Part shown: positions 48,859 to 57,158 of the stretch, piece after piece
Layout of the letters: every line of letters begins with the position of its first letter
Numbering within the stretch: the first letter of the stretch is position 1
Assembly: GCA_030532365.1 (NCBI GenBank)
Contig: JAUNLH010000006.1
Coordinates: 1-57,158 of the forward strand
Direction: 5' to 3'
DNA from: Porphyromonas sp.
Lineage (GTDB): Bacteria > Bacteroidota > Bacteroidia > Bacteroidales > Porphyromonadaceae
Length of the DNA stretch: 57,158 bases
Position numbers and translations under genes: made by a program
The notes under the pieces: generated by a model
Told to the model about the DNA's origin: nothing
The model's input: only the letters and a program-made list of their open reading frames with translations
Database searches by the model: none

Positions 48859-49665
48859 TTATAGGATTATAGGAGCCGCCTTGCTCTCCTCGATTAGCAG
48901 TCGATTACCTCCGTTTTTAACCGAGCTTTGAGAGAAAGCGACAGCAAAGCACTTTTTCTTGTACTTGCGAGCAAAGCCCATGGTCTTCATCGAGCCACTT
49001 TCTCTTGGGCATTGGGCAAGGATTACAGCCTGGGAAAGTGCAGCTTGTAGGCGGTTGCGTGCTATCAGCCTTGTAGGGTTAGCCTTTACTCTGATAAGTT
49101 GCTCCGAGAGGAGCAAGCCACCGGACTCAAGGATGCGCGATTGTAACCCGACATGCTCCTTGGGGTGGGTGATATCTAAACCTGAAGCCACTATTGCGAT
49201 TGTCTTGCCCAAGACGCTAAGACAACCCTCATGAGCGGCTGCGTCGCAACCCAAGGCGAGCCCGCTGACCACCACCTCGTCTTGCTCAGCATACCGCTGC
49301 CCAAGACGATAGGCCGCATCGAGACCTGCACTATCGGCAGCTCTAGCCCCAATGATAGCCACGGCTTGGGGTTCATTTAGTAAGTCACTGTCACCCAGAA
49401 GGTGTATCAAGGGGGGTGCATCTTGTCCAATAGCCTTCAGACCGTGAGGATAGAGCTTATCTTGCCAAGATAGTGTCTGTATGCCGAGAGCCTCTTGCTT
49501 GTCAAGTAGCTGCCCAGCTCTGTCGAGTAGCTTTTCGAACTCTCCTTCTCGCTCCTCGTAAAGCCGGTCTAAGTCCTTACAGCTCATCAGCATTATCTCT
49601 TTATTCGATAGCCCAGCCCAATGCAAGCAAATGATTTCTTCAAATGTTAGGTTATTGCTATTCAT
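48859..49665 (-). CDS. Short DprA/Smf-like (SLOG-fold) protein
   Basis: About 268 residues, against roughly 350-380 for standard DprA. Helical N-terminal region, then a Rossmann/SLOG core: VAIIGARAADSAGLDAAYRL, VVSGLALGCDAAAHEGCL (the GLAxGxDxxAH motif), TIAIVASGLDITHPKEH, then RLIARNRLQAALSQAV (usually FPxRNRxIAGLS) and ECPRESGSMKT-like ESGS. It lacks the C-terminal winged helix. DprA loads RecA onto incoming single-stranded DNA. The altered FPRRNR region and short form leave room for another nucleic-acid or nucleotide role. A TTG start at 49707 with a strong AGGAAAGGAGG upstream is a real alternative. Confidence 0.75.
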   Translation of the reverse strand: MNSNNLTFEEIICLHWAGLSNKEIMLMSCKDLDRLYEEREGEFEKLLDRAGQLLDKQEALGIQTLSWQDKLYPHGLKAIGQDAPPLIHLLGDSDLLNEPQAVAIIGARAADSAGLDAAYRLGQRYAEQDEVVVSGLALGCDAAAHEGCLSVLGKTIAIVASGLDITHPKEHVGLQSRILESGGLLLSEQLIRVKANPTRLIARNRLQAALSQAVILAQCPRESGSMKTMGFARKYKKKCFAVAFSQSSVKNGGNRLLIEESKAAPIIL

Positions 49666-49837
49666 CGTATTATGTCTCCTTGTCATAAACTCAAAATAAC
49701 TTGTCAAGGAGCGAACCTCCTTTCCTCTTGCAATGCTTCAAAGAATATTGGTTTTAACGCAATAAAGATACTGATTATCAGATGAAAATTTTGTCAGGCT
49801 TATCGTGGTGTTGCAAAGACGATAAGAGGCACAAATT

Positions 49838-49864
49838 GCCCTCCCCACTGAGATTGGGGAGGGC
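49838..49864 (-). terminator. GC-rich hairpin after hutH
   Basis: A perfect 9-bp stem (GCCCTCCCC / GGGGAGGGC) with a 9-nt loop, followed on the minus strand by AATTTGTG. It lies about 100 bp beyond the hutH stop and upstream of the DprA-like gene. The neighbouring GAGATTGGGAG partly repeats one arm. Confidence 0.6.
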
Positions 49865-49960
49865 TGAGATTGGGAGCGGATAAAGCGATACAGAGGGTGC
49901 AACTCCTGTCGGTTAGCCCTTATCCGGATCCTTTGCACAATCTGTACAAAAGGTATTTAT

Positions 49961-51511
49961 TTAGCGATGCAGGTTTGCAAAGTCATAGCCGTAGACGAAT
50001 GTCGCCGCGTGATCCAGGACCGGATACATCACTACATCGTCTTTTACGAAGGTGCATTTCTTACGGAAGTCGTCGAAGAGCTTCTTGATACGGGGAGAGG
50101 TTTCCGTTTGGCTCTCTTTCAGTTCCATAGCCTGAGCGGCATTAAGGAGTTCGATGCCGAGTATCGCATATAGGTTGTCGAGGAGGGGCAAGAGTTTCGT
50201 GGCGGCATTCGCACCCATAGAGACGTGGTCTTCTTGCCCATTGGAACTGACGATACTGTCAGAGGAGGCGGCGAAACAATACATCTTATTTCGGCTCACC
50301 ATCGCCGCCGCGGCATACTGAGGTATCATAAACCCGGAGTTGAGCCCCGGCTGAGCGACAAGGAACTCCGGGAGGTCCCTAAGCCCGAGTATCAGCTGAG
50401 CGGTACGACGCTCGGAGATATTACCAAGCTCTGCCATGGCGATGGCAAAGAAATCCATAACGAGAGCAATCGGCTGTCCGTGGAAGTTTCCTCCACTGAC
50501 GATGAGGTCGTCCTCCGGGAAGACCGTGGGATTGTCTGTCACGGAGTTTATCTCACGTGTGATGATGGACTCCACATATTTGTAGGTGTCCCACGAGGCA
50601 CCGTGTACCTGGGGAATGCAGCGGAAGGAGTATGGGTCTTGCACTTGTGGCTTTGCCTTTGTCTGCAATACACTGCCCTCAAGCATCGAGCGCATCTGCG
50701 TCGCTACCTCTATCTGTCCGGGGTGCGGGCGTATCTCGTGTAACTGGGGAATGAAGGGGGCATCCAGTCCGTCAAACGCCTCGAGTGAGAGTGCGCCTAT
50801 CGCTGTGGCGGCATACAGGGCACGGCGTCCCAGGATAAGGGCATACACCGCATGCGAACTCATAAACTGGGTGCCGTTGAGCAGGGCTAAGCCTTCCTTA
50901 CTCTTGAGCGTCACGGTGGGGATACCCTCGGCGTCAAATGCGGCTTTCGCATCGACAATCTTTCCTTTGTAGTAGACGTCTCCCTCGCCTATGATTGGGA
51001 GAAAGAGCTTCGCCAACGGTGCTAAGTCACCGGAGGCTCCGAGCGAACCTTTATCATAGACCACGGGGATTACGTCGTGGTTGAGCATATCCACTATGCA
51101 CTGCACTGTTTCTATCTGGACGCCACTCTTTCCGAGGGATAGTGCGTGTGCTTTTAGGAGCAACATTATCTTTACAACGGGCATAGGGACCTCTTCGCCA
51201 TAACTGCAGGAGTGGCTCTTTACCAGGTTTTCCTGGAGTGTGGTCAGGTCATCTGAGGGAATGCTTATATTGCAGAGCGAACCGAACCCGGTGGTAATGC
51301 CGTACAGAGGGCGCCCTGCCGTCTGTACCTTATTGTCGAGATACTCGCGACACTCGAGGATACGCTGTTTGGCAGCGGACGACAGGGTGTACTCCACTCT
51401 CTCTGCACATATCAGTCTCTCGATGTCGGATATCGTGATATCCCCCTCTCCGATGACGTACTTGACAGTACCGGAGGTATGATATGGTGTTTCTTTAACT
51501 TTCATGGTCAA
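49961..51511 (-). CDS. hutH: Histidine ammonia-lyase
   Basis: A protein of 516 residues (or 514 from the second Met) that deaminates L-histidine to trans-urocanate, the first step of histidine breakdown. The Ala-Ser-Gly triad that forms the MIO cofactor is in GSLGASGDLAPLAKL (A159-S160-G161). Other family blocks are YGITTGFGSL, LLNGTQFMSSHAVYAL, QDPYSFRCIPQVHGA and DNPTVF. It is the last gene of the hutU-ftcD-hutI-fchA-hutH run, overlapping fchA by 4 bp. Confidence 0.96.
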   Translation of the reverse strand: MTMKVKETPYHTSGTVKYVIGEGDITISDIERLICAERVEYTLSSAAKQRILECREYLDNKVQTAGRPLYGITTGFGSLCNISIPSDDLTTLQENLVKSHSCSYGEEVPMPVVKIMLLLKAHALSLGKSGVQIETVQCIVDMLNHDVIPVVYDKGSLGASGDLAPLAKLFLPIIGEGDVYYKGKIVDAKAAFDAEGIPTVTLKSKEGLALLNGTQFMSSHAVYALILGRRALYAATAIGALSLEAFDGLDAPFIPQLHEIRPHPGQIEVATQMRSMLEGSVLQTKAKPQVQDPYSFRCIPQVHGASWDTYKYVESIITREINSVTDNPTVFPEDDLIVSGGNFHGQPIALVMDFFAIAMAELGNISERRTAQLILGLRDLPEFLVAQPGLNSGFMIPQYAAAAMVSRNKMYCFAASSDSIVSSNGQEDHVSMGANAATKLLPLLDNLYAILGIELLNAAQAMELKESQTETSPRIKKLFDDFRKKCTFVKDDVVMYPVLDHAATFVYGYDFANLHR

Positions 51512-52134
51512 ATCTGAGTGTAAACGTGGTCCAGTATCCGACGCTCTATGGCATCAATCTCTCTCTCCATACGCTCTGCCTTCGCTTTGTACTCTGTCAC
51601 GAACACCTCATCTTTAAGTGAAGAGAGGTTGATACGGACATTGAGGAGCGCACCAAGTACTGCCGTGCGACAGCACATCATAGCGACACAGCCGTCTGTA
51701 ATGGCGTTTTGGTTCCCCTTCATTACCACCTCCTCAATAAGGGGGATGAGGCGATATGTCTTCTCGGCAACGCTCATAGGGACCTCCGCGGCAATCTTGG
51801 TCGTGCGCTGTATCTCAGCGGAGCGGGTTGCTTTTTCTTCATCGGTATCCTTTGGCATCTTAAACGCCTTGAATACAATATCATAGGAGTCGCTGTCCTT
51901 ATCGATGTCAAGAAGCAAATCCTCTTGTATCTGCAGTGCCTTGTCGGCGAGCTCTTTCATTTGCGCTTCGACGTCGGCGTATTTCTTCTTTCCGATGGTC
52001 AGGTGCGCCACCATATGAGTAAGGGCGGCGGATATCGAACCGCATAGCGCCGAGATACTGCCACCTCCCGGCACCGGATCGTTACCCGAAGTTTTATTCA
52101 CAAATCCACGCACGGATTGTTCAATTAGTTTCAT
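51508..52134 (-). CDS. fchA: Formiminotetrahydrofolate cyclodeaminase
   Basis: A 208-residue all-helical cyclodeaminase releasing ammonia from 5-formimino-THF to give 5,10-methenyl-THF. NDPVPGGGSISALCGSISAALTHM is the FTCD_C signature (PGGGS), and DKDSDSYDIVFKAFKMPK is also conserved. It works with FtcD, encoded two genes upstream. In animals the two are fused, and here they are separate. It overlaps hutH by 4 bp and starts 24 bp after the hutI stop. Confidence 0.93.
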   Translation of the reverse strand: MKLIEQSVRGFVNKTSGNDPVPGGGSISALCGSISAALTHMVAHLTIGKKKYADVEAQMKELADKALQIQEDLLLDIDKDSDSYDIVFKAFKMPKDTDEEKATRSAEIQRTTKIAAEVPMSVAEKTYRLIPLIEEVVMKGNQNAITDGCVAMMCCRTAVLGALLNVRINLSSLKDEVFVTEYKAKAERMEREIDAIERRILDHVYTQI

Positions 52135-52157
52135 AAGTATAGTATGTAAGTAAAAGG

Positions 52158-53411
52158 TTAGTCAAAGGTATAAGGCACGCCTCCAATAATCGTCGTGTCC
52201 ACAATATTCATCCCGAAATGGTAGGACAAAAACTTGTACGACGGATACTTGAGGATAATCGCATCTCCATACTTGCCCTCCTCAAGGGAGCCGACTCTGT
52301 CGTCCATATCTATTGCCGTGGCGGCGTTAATGGTCAGCGCAGAGATTGCCTCCTCCACCGTCATGTGCATATATATGGTGGCGAGGGCGATGAGCAAAGG
52401 TATGGAGGCGGAGAAGCAACTGCCCGGGTTGAGGTCGGACGCCAGTGCGACAGCGCATCCTGCGTCTATCATCTTACGTGCCGGAGCGTACTCGTCCATC
52501 AGCGAAAAAGCCGTAAGGGGGAGACAGGTCGCTACGGTACTGCTCTCGGCTAATGCCCGGATACCGTCGTCAGAGATTTCGAGCAGGTGGTCTGCGGAGA
52601 GGCACCCAAGCTCTGCCGCAAGCTCCGCCCCCCCGAGAGGATAAATCTCGTCGGCGTGCATCTTTGTGGCAAATCCCATCTCCTTCGCCACAGTCAATAG
52701 GCGTCGTGTATGCTCTTGCTCAAAGACATTCTTCTCCGTAAAGATATCCACACACGATGCCAAATCCTCCTGCTTGACAAGGGGAAGCATCTCGGAGATG
52801 ATAAACTCGATGTACTTCTCCGGCTCGCCCTTGTACTCGAGAGGAATATCGTGGGCTCCCATATAAGTGCTGTACAGGCGGATAGGTTGCATCTCGTCGA
52901 GCTTGCGGGTGACACGGAGCTGTCGGAGCTCCGTATCACGGTCCAGTCCGTAGCCGCTCTTTGCCTCCGTTGTCGTCACACCCATACGAAGCATTGCCCT
53001 CAGGTGACGCATCGCACCGTCTGCGAGCTCCTCCTCCGAGGCGGCGCGTGTGGCAGTGGTCGTAGCTGCAATACCGCCTCCGCGCTGCATAATGCTCATA
53101 TAGCTCTCTCCGGCGAGGCGCCACTGAAACTCGTCCTCGCGAAATCCGCCAAAGACCAAGTGTGTATGGCTGTCTACAAATCCGGGAAGTACGCAGTTGC
53201 CCTCCGCATCAATGCGCCTAACATCATCCGGAATCTGCGGTGCATCCACCTCCGGCCCGGCATAAGCCACTTTACCCTCACGGATATAAAGTACCGCCGG
53301 ACCGTCAATTAGTCCGATATCTCTCATCGCCTCAGCTCCTCGACGGGTGCGACCGGCACACGTGACAAGCTGTCCTATATTATGGATATAGAGTGATTGC
53401 GTCTCCTTCAT
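52158..53411 (-). CDS. hutI: Imidazolonepropionase
   Basis: A 417-residue metal-dependent amidohydrolase converting 4-imidazolone-5-propionate to N-formimino-L-glutamate. Metal ligands and substrate motifs: PGFVDSHTHLVFGGFREDEF (HxH), a central KMHADEIYPLGGAELAAEL, SADHLLEIS, and ALASDLNPGS with the catalytic Asp. Length normal. Its start overlaps the ftcD stop by 4 bp. Confidence 0.95.
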   Translation of the reverse strand: MKETQSLYIHNIGQLVTCAGRTRRGAEAMRDIGLIDGPAVLYIREGKVAYAGPEVDAPQIPDDVRRIDAEGNCVLPGFVDSHTHLVFGGFREDEFQWRLAGESYMSIMQRGGGIAATTTATRAASEEELADGAMRHLRAMLRMGVTTTEAKSGYGLDRDTELRQLRVTRKLDEMQPIRLYSTYMGAHDIPLEYKGEPEKYIEFIISEMLPLVKQEDLASCVDIFTEKNVFEQEHTRRLLTVAKEMGFATKMHADEIYPLGGAELAAELGCLSADHLLEISDDGIRALAESSTVATCLPLTAFSLMDEYAPARKMIDAGCAVALASDLNPGSCFSASIPLLIALATIYMHMTVEEAISALTINAATAIDMDDRVGSLEEGKYGDAIILKYPSYKFLSYHFGMNIVDTTIIGGVPYTFD

Positions 53412-54382
53412 TTTACCTGCTGTGCCAACTTATACTCGAGGATCTGATCGAGTTTGAAGTCCTCCAGCTGGAGATACTCTTGTACCTGACGTGCAATCTC
53501 CTCAATACTCATCTCGCCCTCTTCGATCTTCTCCTTTCCGAGATAGTACGCCAGTGAGTCGCTTAGTGCCTCGAGGGGAACGAGCCCTATCACCTCTGCG
53601 CCCACGATATTGGCACCGTATCGCTTAGCCTCCATCCGCACCATCTCGTGTGCTCTATAAATGGCAGTCTTGGTATAGTTGGTGAGGTTCATTGACACCT
53701 GACTCTGATGGCGTTCGGTCAGGTCTACCCCCATACCCTTACAGAAGCGAAGCCCCCCACCTATATGGCGTACCCGCTTTGCAATCTTTGTCGCCACTTC
53801 GACGTCGGGGGCATCGAGGTTGACGTTGTATGCACAGAGGAACATACGCGCTCCCACTGCCACGGTTCCGGCTGTCGGGTGACGCTGGACGGGACCGAAG
53901 TCCGGCTTCCACTCAGGCTGCTGTATCTTCTCCTCCATGCCCTCAAACTCGCCCTTACGTATCTTAGCAAGGTTTCGTCTCTCCTCTGTCGTGGCGGAGT
54001 CCTCATAGAGAAATACGGGGACGCCTATCTCCTCCCCGATTATGCGTCCGACCTCTTTGGAGAGCTCAATGGCCTCCTCCGTAGTGACACCCTTTACGGG
54101 GATAAAAGGAATCACATCGACGGCACCCATGCGCGGGTGCTGTCCTTTATGCTTAGTGAGGTCAATCCGATCGACAGCTATCTTAACCGCCTCTATGACT
54201 GCATCTTTAAGGGGTTCGGGCTCACCCACAAGCGTCACGACCATACGATTATGGTCTTCGTCGTGGCTCCAGTCCAGGAGTGCCACACCCTCTCGGTTCC
54301 TAAAAGGAGTGAGGATTGCCTCCATCACTTCCATATTGCGCCCCTCGCTAAAGTTAGGGACACATTCCATAATTTTTTTCAT
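53408..54382 (-). CDS. ftcD: Glutamate formimidoyltransferase
   Basis: A 324-residue folate enzyme moving the formimino group of N-formiminoglutamate to tetrahydrofolate and releasing glutamate. MECVPNFSEGRN is the family start (ECVPNFSEG), with DWSHDEDHNRMVVTLVG, HPRMGAVDVIPFIP (catalytic His region) and GARMFLCAYNVNL. It replaces HutF/HutG, neither of which is present. It lies 39 bp after hutU and overlaps hutI by 4 bp. Confidence 0.95.
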   Translation of the reverse strand: MKKIMECVPNFSEGRNMEVMEAILTPFRNREGVALLDWSHDEDHNRMVVTLVGEPEPLKDAVIEAVKIAVDRIDLTKHKGQHPRMGAVDVIPFIPVKGVTTEEAIELSKEVGRIIGEEIGVPVFLYEDSATTEERRNLAKIRKGEFEGMEEKIQQPEWKPDFGPVQRHPTAGTVAVGARMFLCAYNVNLDAPDVEVATKIAKRVRHIGGGLRFCKGMGVDLTERHQSQVSMNLTNYTKTAIYRAHEMVRMEAKRYGANIVGAEVIGLVPLEALSDSLAYYLGKEKIEEGEMSIEEIARQVQEYLQLEDFKLDQILEYKLAQQVK

Positions 54383-54421
54383 AAATCAGTATTATTGTTA
54401 AAGTATTTGTCGGTTAAAATG

Positions 54422-56422
54422 TCACGGAATCAGTTTATTGATAAGGTCATCGCTTGCCAGCTCGGGGAGCGTGAGGTGGTAAGTGTCACCGTGCGTGTGG
54501 TTAAACTCCTCGGCGGTAGACATAGCATTGGCGTTTCTCGCCCATGAGCGACGCGCCACACCGTTTATCACATCCCACGTCATCGCAAGGTGTAATATCT
54601 GGTCTACGCGCTCCGACCCATCGAGGACCATGCCAAATCCGCCATTGATCGCTTTTCCTATACCGGTGCCGCCCCCATTGTGCAGAGTTACCAGGCTCAT
54701 GCCTCGAGCGCAGTTGCCAGCAAAGCAGTGTACTGCCATATCTGCCATCACATTGCTGCCATCCTTGATATTTGCAGTCTCGCGGAAAGGAGAGTCCGTA
54801 CCACTCACGTCGTGGTGGTCGCGTCCGAGCATCACTGGCCCAATCTCTCCCTTGCGTACAAGTTCGTTAAACTTCAAGGCTATCGCCAGTCGTCCCCCCT
54901 GGTCGGAGTAAAGGATTCGAGCTTGAGTCCCGACGACAAGAGCATTCTTATCCGCATCGCGTATCCATACCCAGTTGTCTCTGTCCTGAGAGCGTCGGGT
55001 CGGGTCGATACATTCCATCGCCGCCTTGTCCGTCTTGAGCAAATCCTCGTGCTTCCCGCTTAGGCAGACCCAGCGGAAGGGACCGTAACCATAGTCAAAG
55101 AGCTCCGGACCCATAATATCCTCGACATAGCTCGGCCAGATAAATCCGTCCTTATCGTCATAACCGTTTTTGGAAATCTCCTTTACTCCGGCATCAAAGA
55201 CTGCCTTCATAAACGCATTGCCGTAGTCAAAGAAATAGGTCCCTCGAGACACCAGTTCCTTTATCGCATCAAAGTGACGACGGAGCGTCTTGTCCACCTC
55301 CTTTACGAAAGTATCACGATCGTTTTTAAGCATCTCGGTACGCTCCTCAAAGGTCATCGTAACCGGACAATACCCACCGATATATACAGCGTGACAGCTC
55401 GTCTGATCAGACAGGAGGTCAATATGGATATTTTCTCTCACGGCATACTCGAGCAAGTCCACTATATTACCGTGATAGGCGATAGAAGTAGCTTTTTTAT
55501 CTCGGATACCCTGCTCCGCCATAGCGAAAGCCTCCTCCAAGGTCTCTGCCACATACTTTACCCACCCCTGCTCATAGCGAGTCTGTATGCGTGACGCATC
55601 CACCTCCGCAACGATAGAGACTGCGCCGGCGATGTCTGCTGCCTTAGGCTGTGCTCCACTCATGCCACCGAGCCCGGACGAGACGAAGAGCTTACCGGAG
55701 AGGTCGCCGTCCGAGGGGACACCGAGCTTGAGACGTCCGGCGTTAAGTATCGTATTAAAAGTGCCGTGCACGATACCCTGCGGACCGATATACATCCAGC
55801 CCCCGGCGGTCATCTGTCCATAGTTTGCCACTCCCATCTCTGCCGCAATCTCCCAGTCCTCCTGGTTGTCATACTCGCCTATCATCATAGAGTTTGTGAG
55901 GATCACACGAGGCGCATCGGGCTTGCTCTCAAAGACTCCCAGCGGATGACCGCTGTGCAGTACCAATGTCTGATGATCTGTCAGATGACGGAGATAATGC
56001 TTGACGAGGCGATACTGCATCCAGTTTTGAAACACCTGTCCCATCTCTCCGTAAGTCACGAGCTCATACGGATACAGCGCAATGTCAAAGCATAGATTAT
56101 TATCGATCATCACCTGAAAAGCTCTCCCCTCTACGCACTTGCCCTCATACTCATCAATGGGCTTGGGCTTGATATCCCCTGCCGGCCTAAAGCGATAGCC
56201 GTAGATCCGTCCGCGCGTCCTCAACTCCTCGAGAAACTCGGGTGCCAATGCCTCATGGTACTCCTCGGGGATATATCTCAGAGCATTTCTGAGTGCCACA
56301 CGCGTCTGTTCAGGTGTTAGGCGACATCCCCTATCGGGAGCCCGACGTATGTTAGGTTCGAATTCAGGGTAATCCGGTAGCTTCCCCTCCGGAAAAAGGA
56401 TACTTTTCTTAGTGTGATTCAT
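54422..56422 (-). CDS. hutU: Urocanate hydratase, long form
   Basis: A 666-residue enzyme, longer than the ~555 of the proteobacterial form and typical of the long Bacteroidota/animal-like type. It hydrates urocanate to imidazolonepropionate using tightly bound NAD+. Motifs: TLVLHSGHPLGVFESK, NYGQMTAGGWMYIGPQGIVHGT, SSGLGGMSGAQPKAA (the GxGGMGGAQ-like NAD region), DQTSCHAVYIGGYCPV and LHNGGGTGIGKAINGGFG. It heads the hut operon, with a -7 box 52 bp upstream. Confidence 0.95.
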   Translation of the reverse strand: MNHTKKSILFPEGKLPDYPEFEPNIRRAPDRGCRLTPEQTRVALRNALRYIPEEYHEALAPEFLEELRTRGRIYGYRFRPAGDIKPKPIDEYEGKCVEGRAFQVMIDNNLCFDIALYPYELVTYGEMGQVFQNWMQYRLVKHYLRHLTDHQTLVLHSGHPLGVFESKPDAPRVILTNSMMIGEYDNQEDWEIAAEMGVANYGQMTAGGWMYIGPQGIVHGTFNTILNAGRLKLGVPSDGDLSGKLFVSSGLGGMSGAQPKAADIAGAVSIVAEVDASRIQTRYEQGWVKYVAETLEEAFAMAEQGIRDKKATSIAYHGNIVDLLEYAVRENIHIDLLSDQTSCHAVYIGGYCPVTMTFEERTEMLKNDRDTFVKEVDKTLRRHFDAIKELVSRGTYFFDYGNAFMKAVFDAGVKEISKNGYDDKDGFIWPSYVEDIMGPELFDYGYGPFRWVCLSGKHEDLLKTDKAAMECIDPTRRSQDRDNWVWIRDADKNALVVGTQARILYSDQGGRLAIALKFNELVRKGEIGPVMLGRDHHDVSGTDSPFRETANIKDGSNVMADMAVHCFAGNCARGMSLVTLHNGGGTGIGKAINGGFGMVLDGSERVDQILHLAMTWDVINGVARRSWARNANAMSTAEEFNHTHGDTYHLTLPELASDDLINKLIP

Positions 56423-56473
56423 TTGAGGTTAGTTAAATTATTGGTTATACGTCAGTTTCTATCTCGACTGTAG

Positions 56474-56482
56474 ACAAATATA
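56474..56482 (-). promoter_or_regulatory. -7 promoter box of the hut operon
   Basis: TATATTTGT on the minus strand, 52 bp before the hutU ATG. No regulator gene adjoins the operon and no obvious palindrome surrounds the box. Confidence 0.6.
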
Positions 56483-56535
56483 AGTCTTTTCCGCTAAATC
56501 CATCTATTAACTGCCCCTTTTCAATAAGAAAACAG

Positions 56536-56559
56536 CCCCTGACGGTATTGTCAGTGGGG
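56536..56559 (-). terminator. Terminator between ygbA-like gene and hutU
   Basis: CCCCTGAC pairs with GTCAGTGGGG (one bulge) around a 6-nt loop. On the minus strand CTGTTTTCTT follows, which fits termination of the YgbA-family transcript before the hut promoter. Confidence 0.7.
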
Positions 56560-56619
56560 TGAAGGTAAATTATCGGACCTTAGGAAATCTTTAGCGGACA
56601 GGGAGGTATGCAGAACGGC

Positions 56620-56928
56620 TCATTTTACCCGAAGCTCGCGTCTGAGGTGCTTAAGCGCGGCAATCGGGTGGTATAGGAGCATGCGCGGACCTGCCCAGCG
56701 CATCACCTCCCTGATACGCTCCCTCATCTCCGGACGGTAGCAGTGGACGGGGCACTTGAGGCACGTGGGCTTATCCTCACCAAAGCGGCACAGCTCAAGA
56801 CGCCGCTCTGCATAAGCCAGCAGCTCCTGACACTCGGGGCAGAGTGATTTATTGCCTTCTTTGCGTCGACAGTACAGTCGGATCATCTGCCCGACGACCT
56901 TTTTCTCCTCCTCTATGCGATTTCTCAT
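56620..56928 (-). CDS. YgbA-family (nitrous-oxide-stimulated promoter) protein
   Basis: About 102 residues. Cysteine pairs CPECQELL and CLKCPVHCY would bind metal. The C-terminal half MRERIREVMRWAGPRMLLYHPIAALKHL is the family signature (PF11756). In enterobacteria ygbA belongs to the NsrR regulon and responds to nitric oxide; the biochemical role is not settled. The start at 56928 is chosen because GGGGAGCAGAACGC gives a well-spaced ribosome site before MRNRIEEE; longer in-frame starts exist at 56955 and 56994. Confidence 0.85.
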   Translation of the reverse strand: MRNRIEEEKKVVGQMIRLYCRRKEGNKSLCPECQELLAYAERRLELCRFGEDKPTCLKCPVHCYRPEMRERIREVMRWAGPRMLLYHPIAALKHLRRELRVK

Positions 56929-57070
56929 GCGTTCTGCTCCCCAAGATCCTAACATATAACCCTTGTGGTTTGTTTGCCAGATCTCGGTGATCACGTCTTT
57001 CGGATACTCTTAGGAGCGCCTGGTCTATTGATAATGGCTCTCTCCCAAAGTGGGTAGTGATCTAAAATAA

Positions 57071-57111
57071 AAGAAAGTCGTTGTAAAGCAGGTCTTTACA
57101 GCGACTTTCTT
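57071..57111. terminator. Bidirectional terminator at the right end
   Basis: A long stem AAGAAAGTCG-T-TGTAAAG with CTTTACA-G-CGACTTTCTT and a short loop, with A-rich and T-rich flanks on the two sides. It probably ends a gene beyond the window edge. The last bases repeat TTGACTACT twice. Confidence 0.75.
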
Positions 57112-57158
57112 ATTGATTTTGAAGCCCTAATTGACTACTCTCTTGAGTCTTGACTACT

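Noticed and set aside
49838..49960. Cobalamin- or other riboswitch-like segment between hutH and dprA
   Set aside because: It contains a GC hairpin and a GGATAA/TTATCC pair but none of the conserved boxes of known riboswitches, and it lies at the 3' end of the hut operon.
1..57158. Insertion sequences, prophage or integrative element
   Set aside because: I found no intact transposase, integrase or phage structural gene, and no att-like direct repeats flanking a block.

Overview
ORGANISM. The window reads as a chromosomal piece of an anaerobic Bacteroidota, most likely a Porphyromonas-like member of the Bacteroidales. The reasons are the repeated Bacteroidota-type -7 box (TAnnTTTG, often TATATTTGC) in front of genes, the rarity of Shine-Dalgarno sequences, the fused SecDF, a Rho with a long charged N-terminal insertion, a eukaryote-type (GT3-like) glycogen synthase, a lone TrpB2, an Hcp/HcpR-like pair, and a folate-type histidine utilisation operon. 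The genus is an inference; no rRNA is present.

LAYOUT. (1) 1-2.35 kb: three tandem, mosaic outer-membrane beta-barrel paralogs. (2) 2.4-6.8 kb: cytochrome c maturation genes (ResB, CcsA) followed by the nitrite reductase pair nrfH-nrfA, ending in a strong terminator. (3) 7-25.2 kb: housekeeping block with secDF, tRNA-Gln, glycogen synthase, a YjdI/YjdJ-like pair, a secreted beta-helix protein, the leftward run rsmA-mgtE-GHL10-trpB2, a flippase-like membrane protein, ribH, tRNA-Tyr, rho, a VanX-like dipeptidase and aroC. (4) 25.6-30.1 kb: a two-gene glycosidase operon (GH84 then GH20). (5) 30.1-33.7 kb: a cupin lipoprotein, hcp and a divergent Crp/Fnr regulator. (6) 33.9-47.6 kb: an AT-rich leftward surface-polysaccharide locus with enzymes matching the UDP-diacetylbacillosamine route (PglF-, PglE-, PglD- and PglC-like), two glycosyltransferases, a polymerase, a flippase, a pyruvyltransferase and an FrhB-family protein, interrupted by a decayed 1.5-kb stretch. 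(7) 47.2-49.7 kb: long leader with homopolymer tracts, an unknown gene and a short DprA-like gene. (8) 50-56.5 kb: hutU-ftcD-hutI-fchA-hutH, then a YgbA-family gene.

HOW THE PARTS FIT. NrfHA with its cytochrome c assembly genes, Hcp with an Fnr-type regulator, and YgbA together suggest a nitrite/nitric-oxide coping theme, spread over three places. GH84 plus GH20 would release N-acetylhexosamines from host or peptidoglycan glycans. The hut genes convert histidine to glutamate with the one-carbon unit passed to folate.

MOST UNUSUAL SIGNAL. Two intergenic regions about 11 kb apart (14191-14400 on +, 25261-25566 on -) share one architecture: about eight exact 10-bp units with helically phased AAA tracts, then GGATAG, 17-18 bp, a perfect TATATTTGC box, and a leader with a short stem-loop whose paired bases differ between copies, followed by a shared block (ACAAGYGT...TAGACATA). 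Neither transcript has an evident gene. The second ends in hairpins and a terminator, so it looks like a new small-RNA family with its own curved-DNA promoter. This rests on sequence reading alone.
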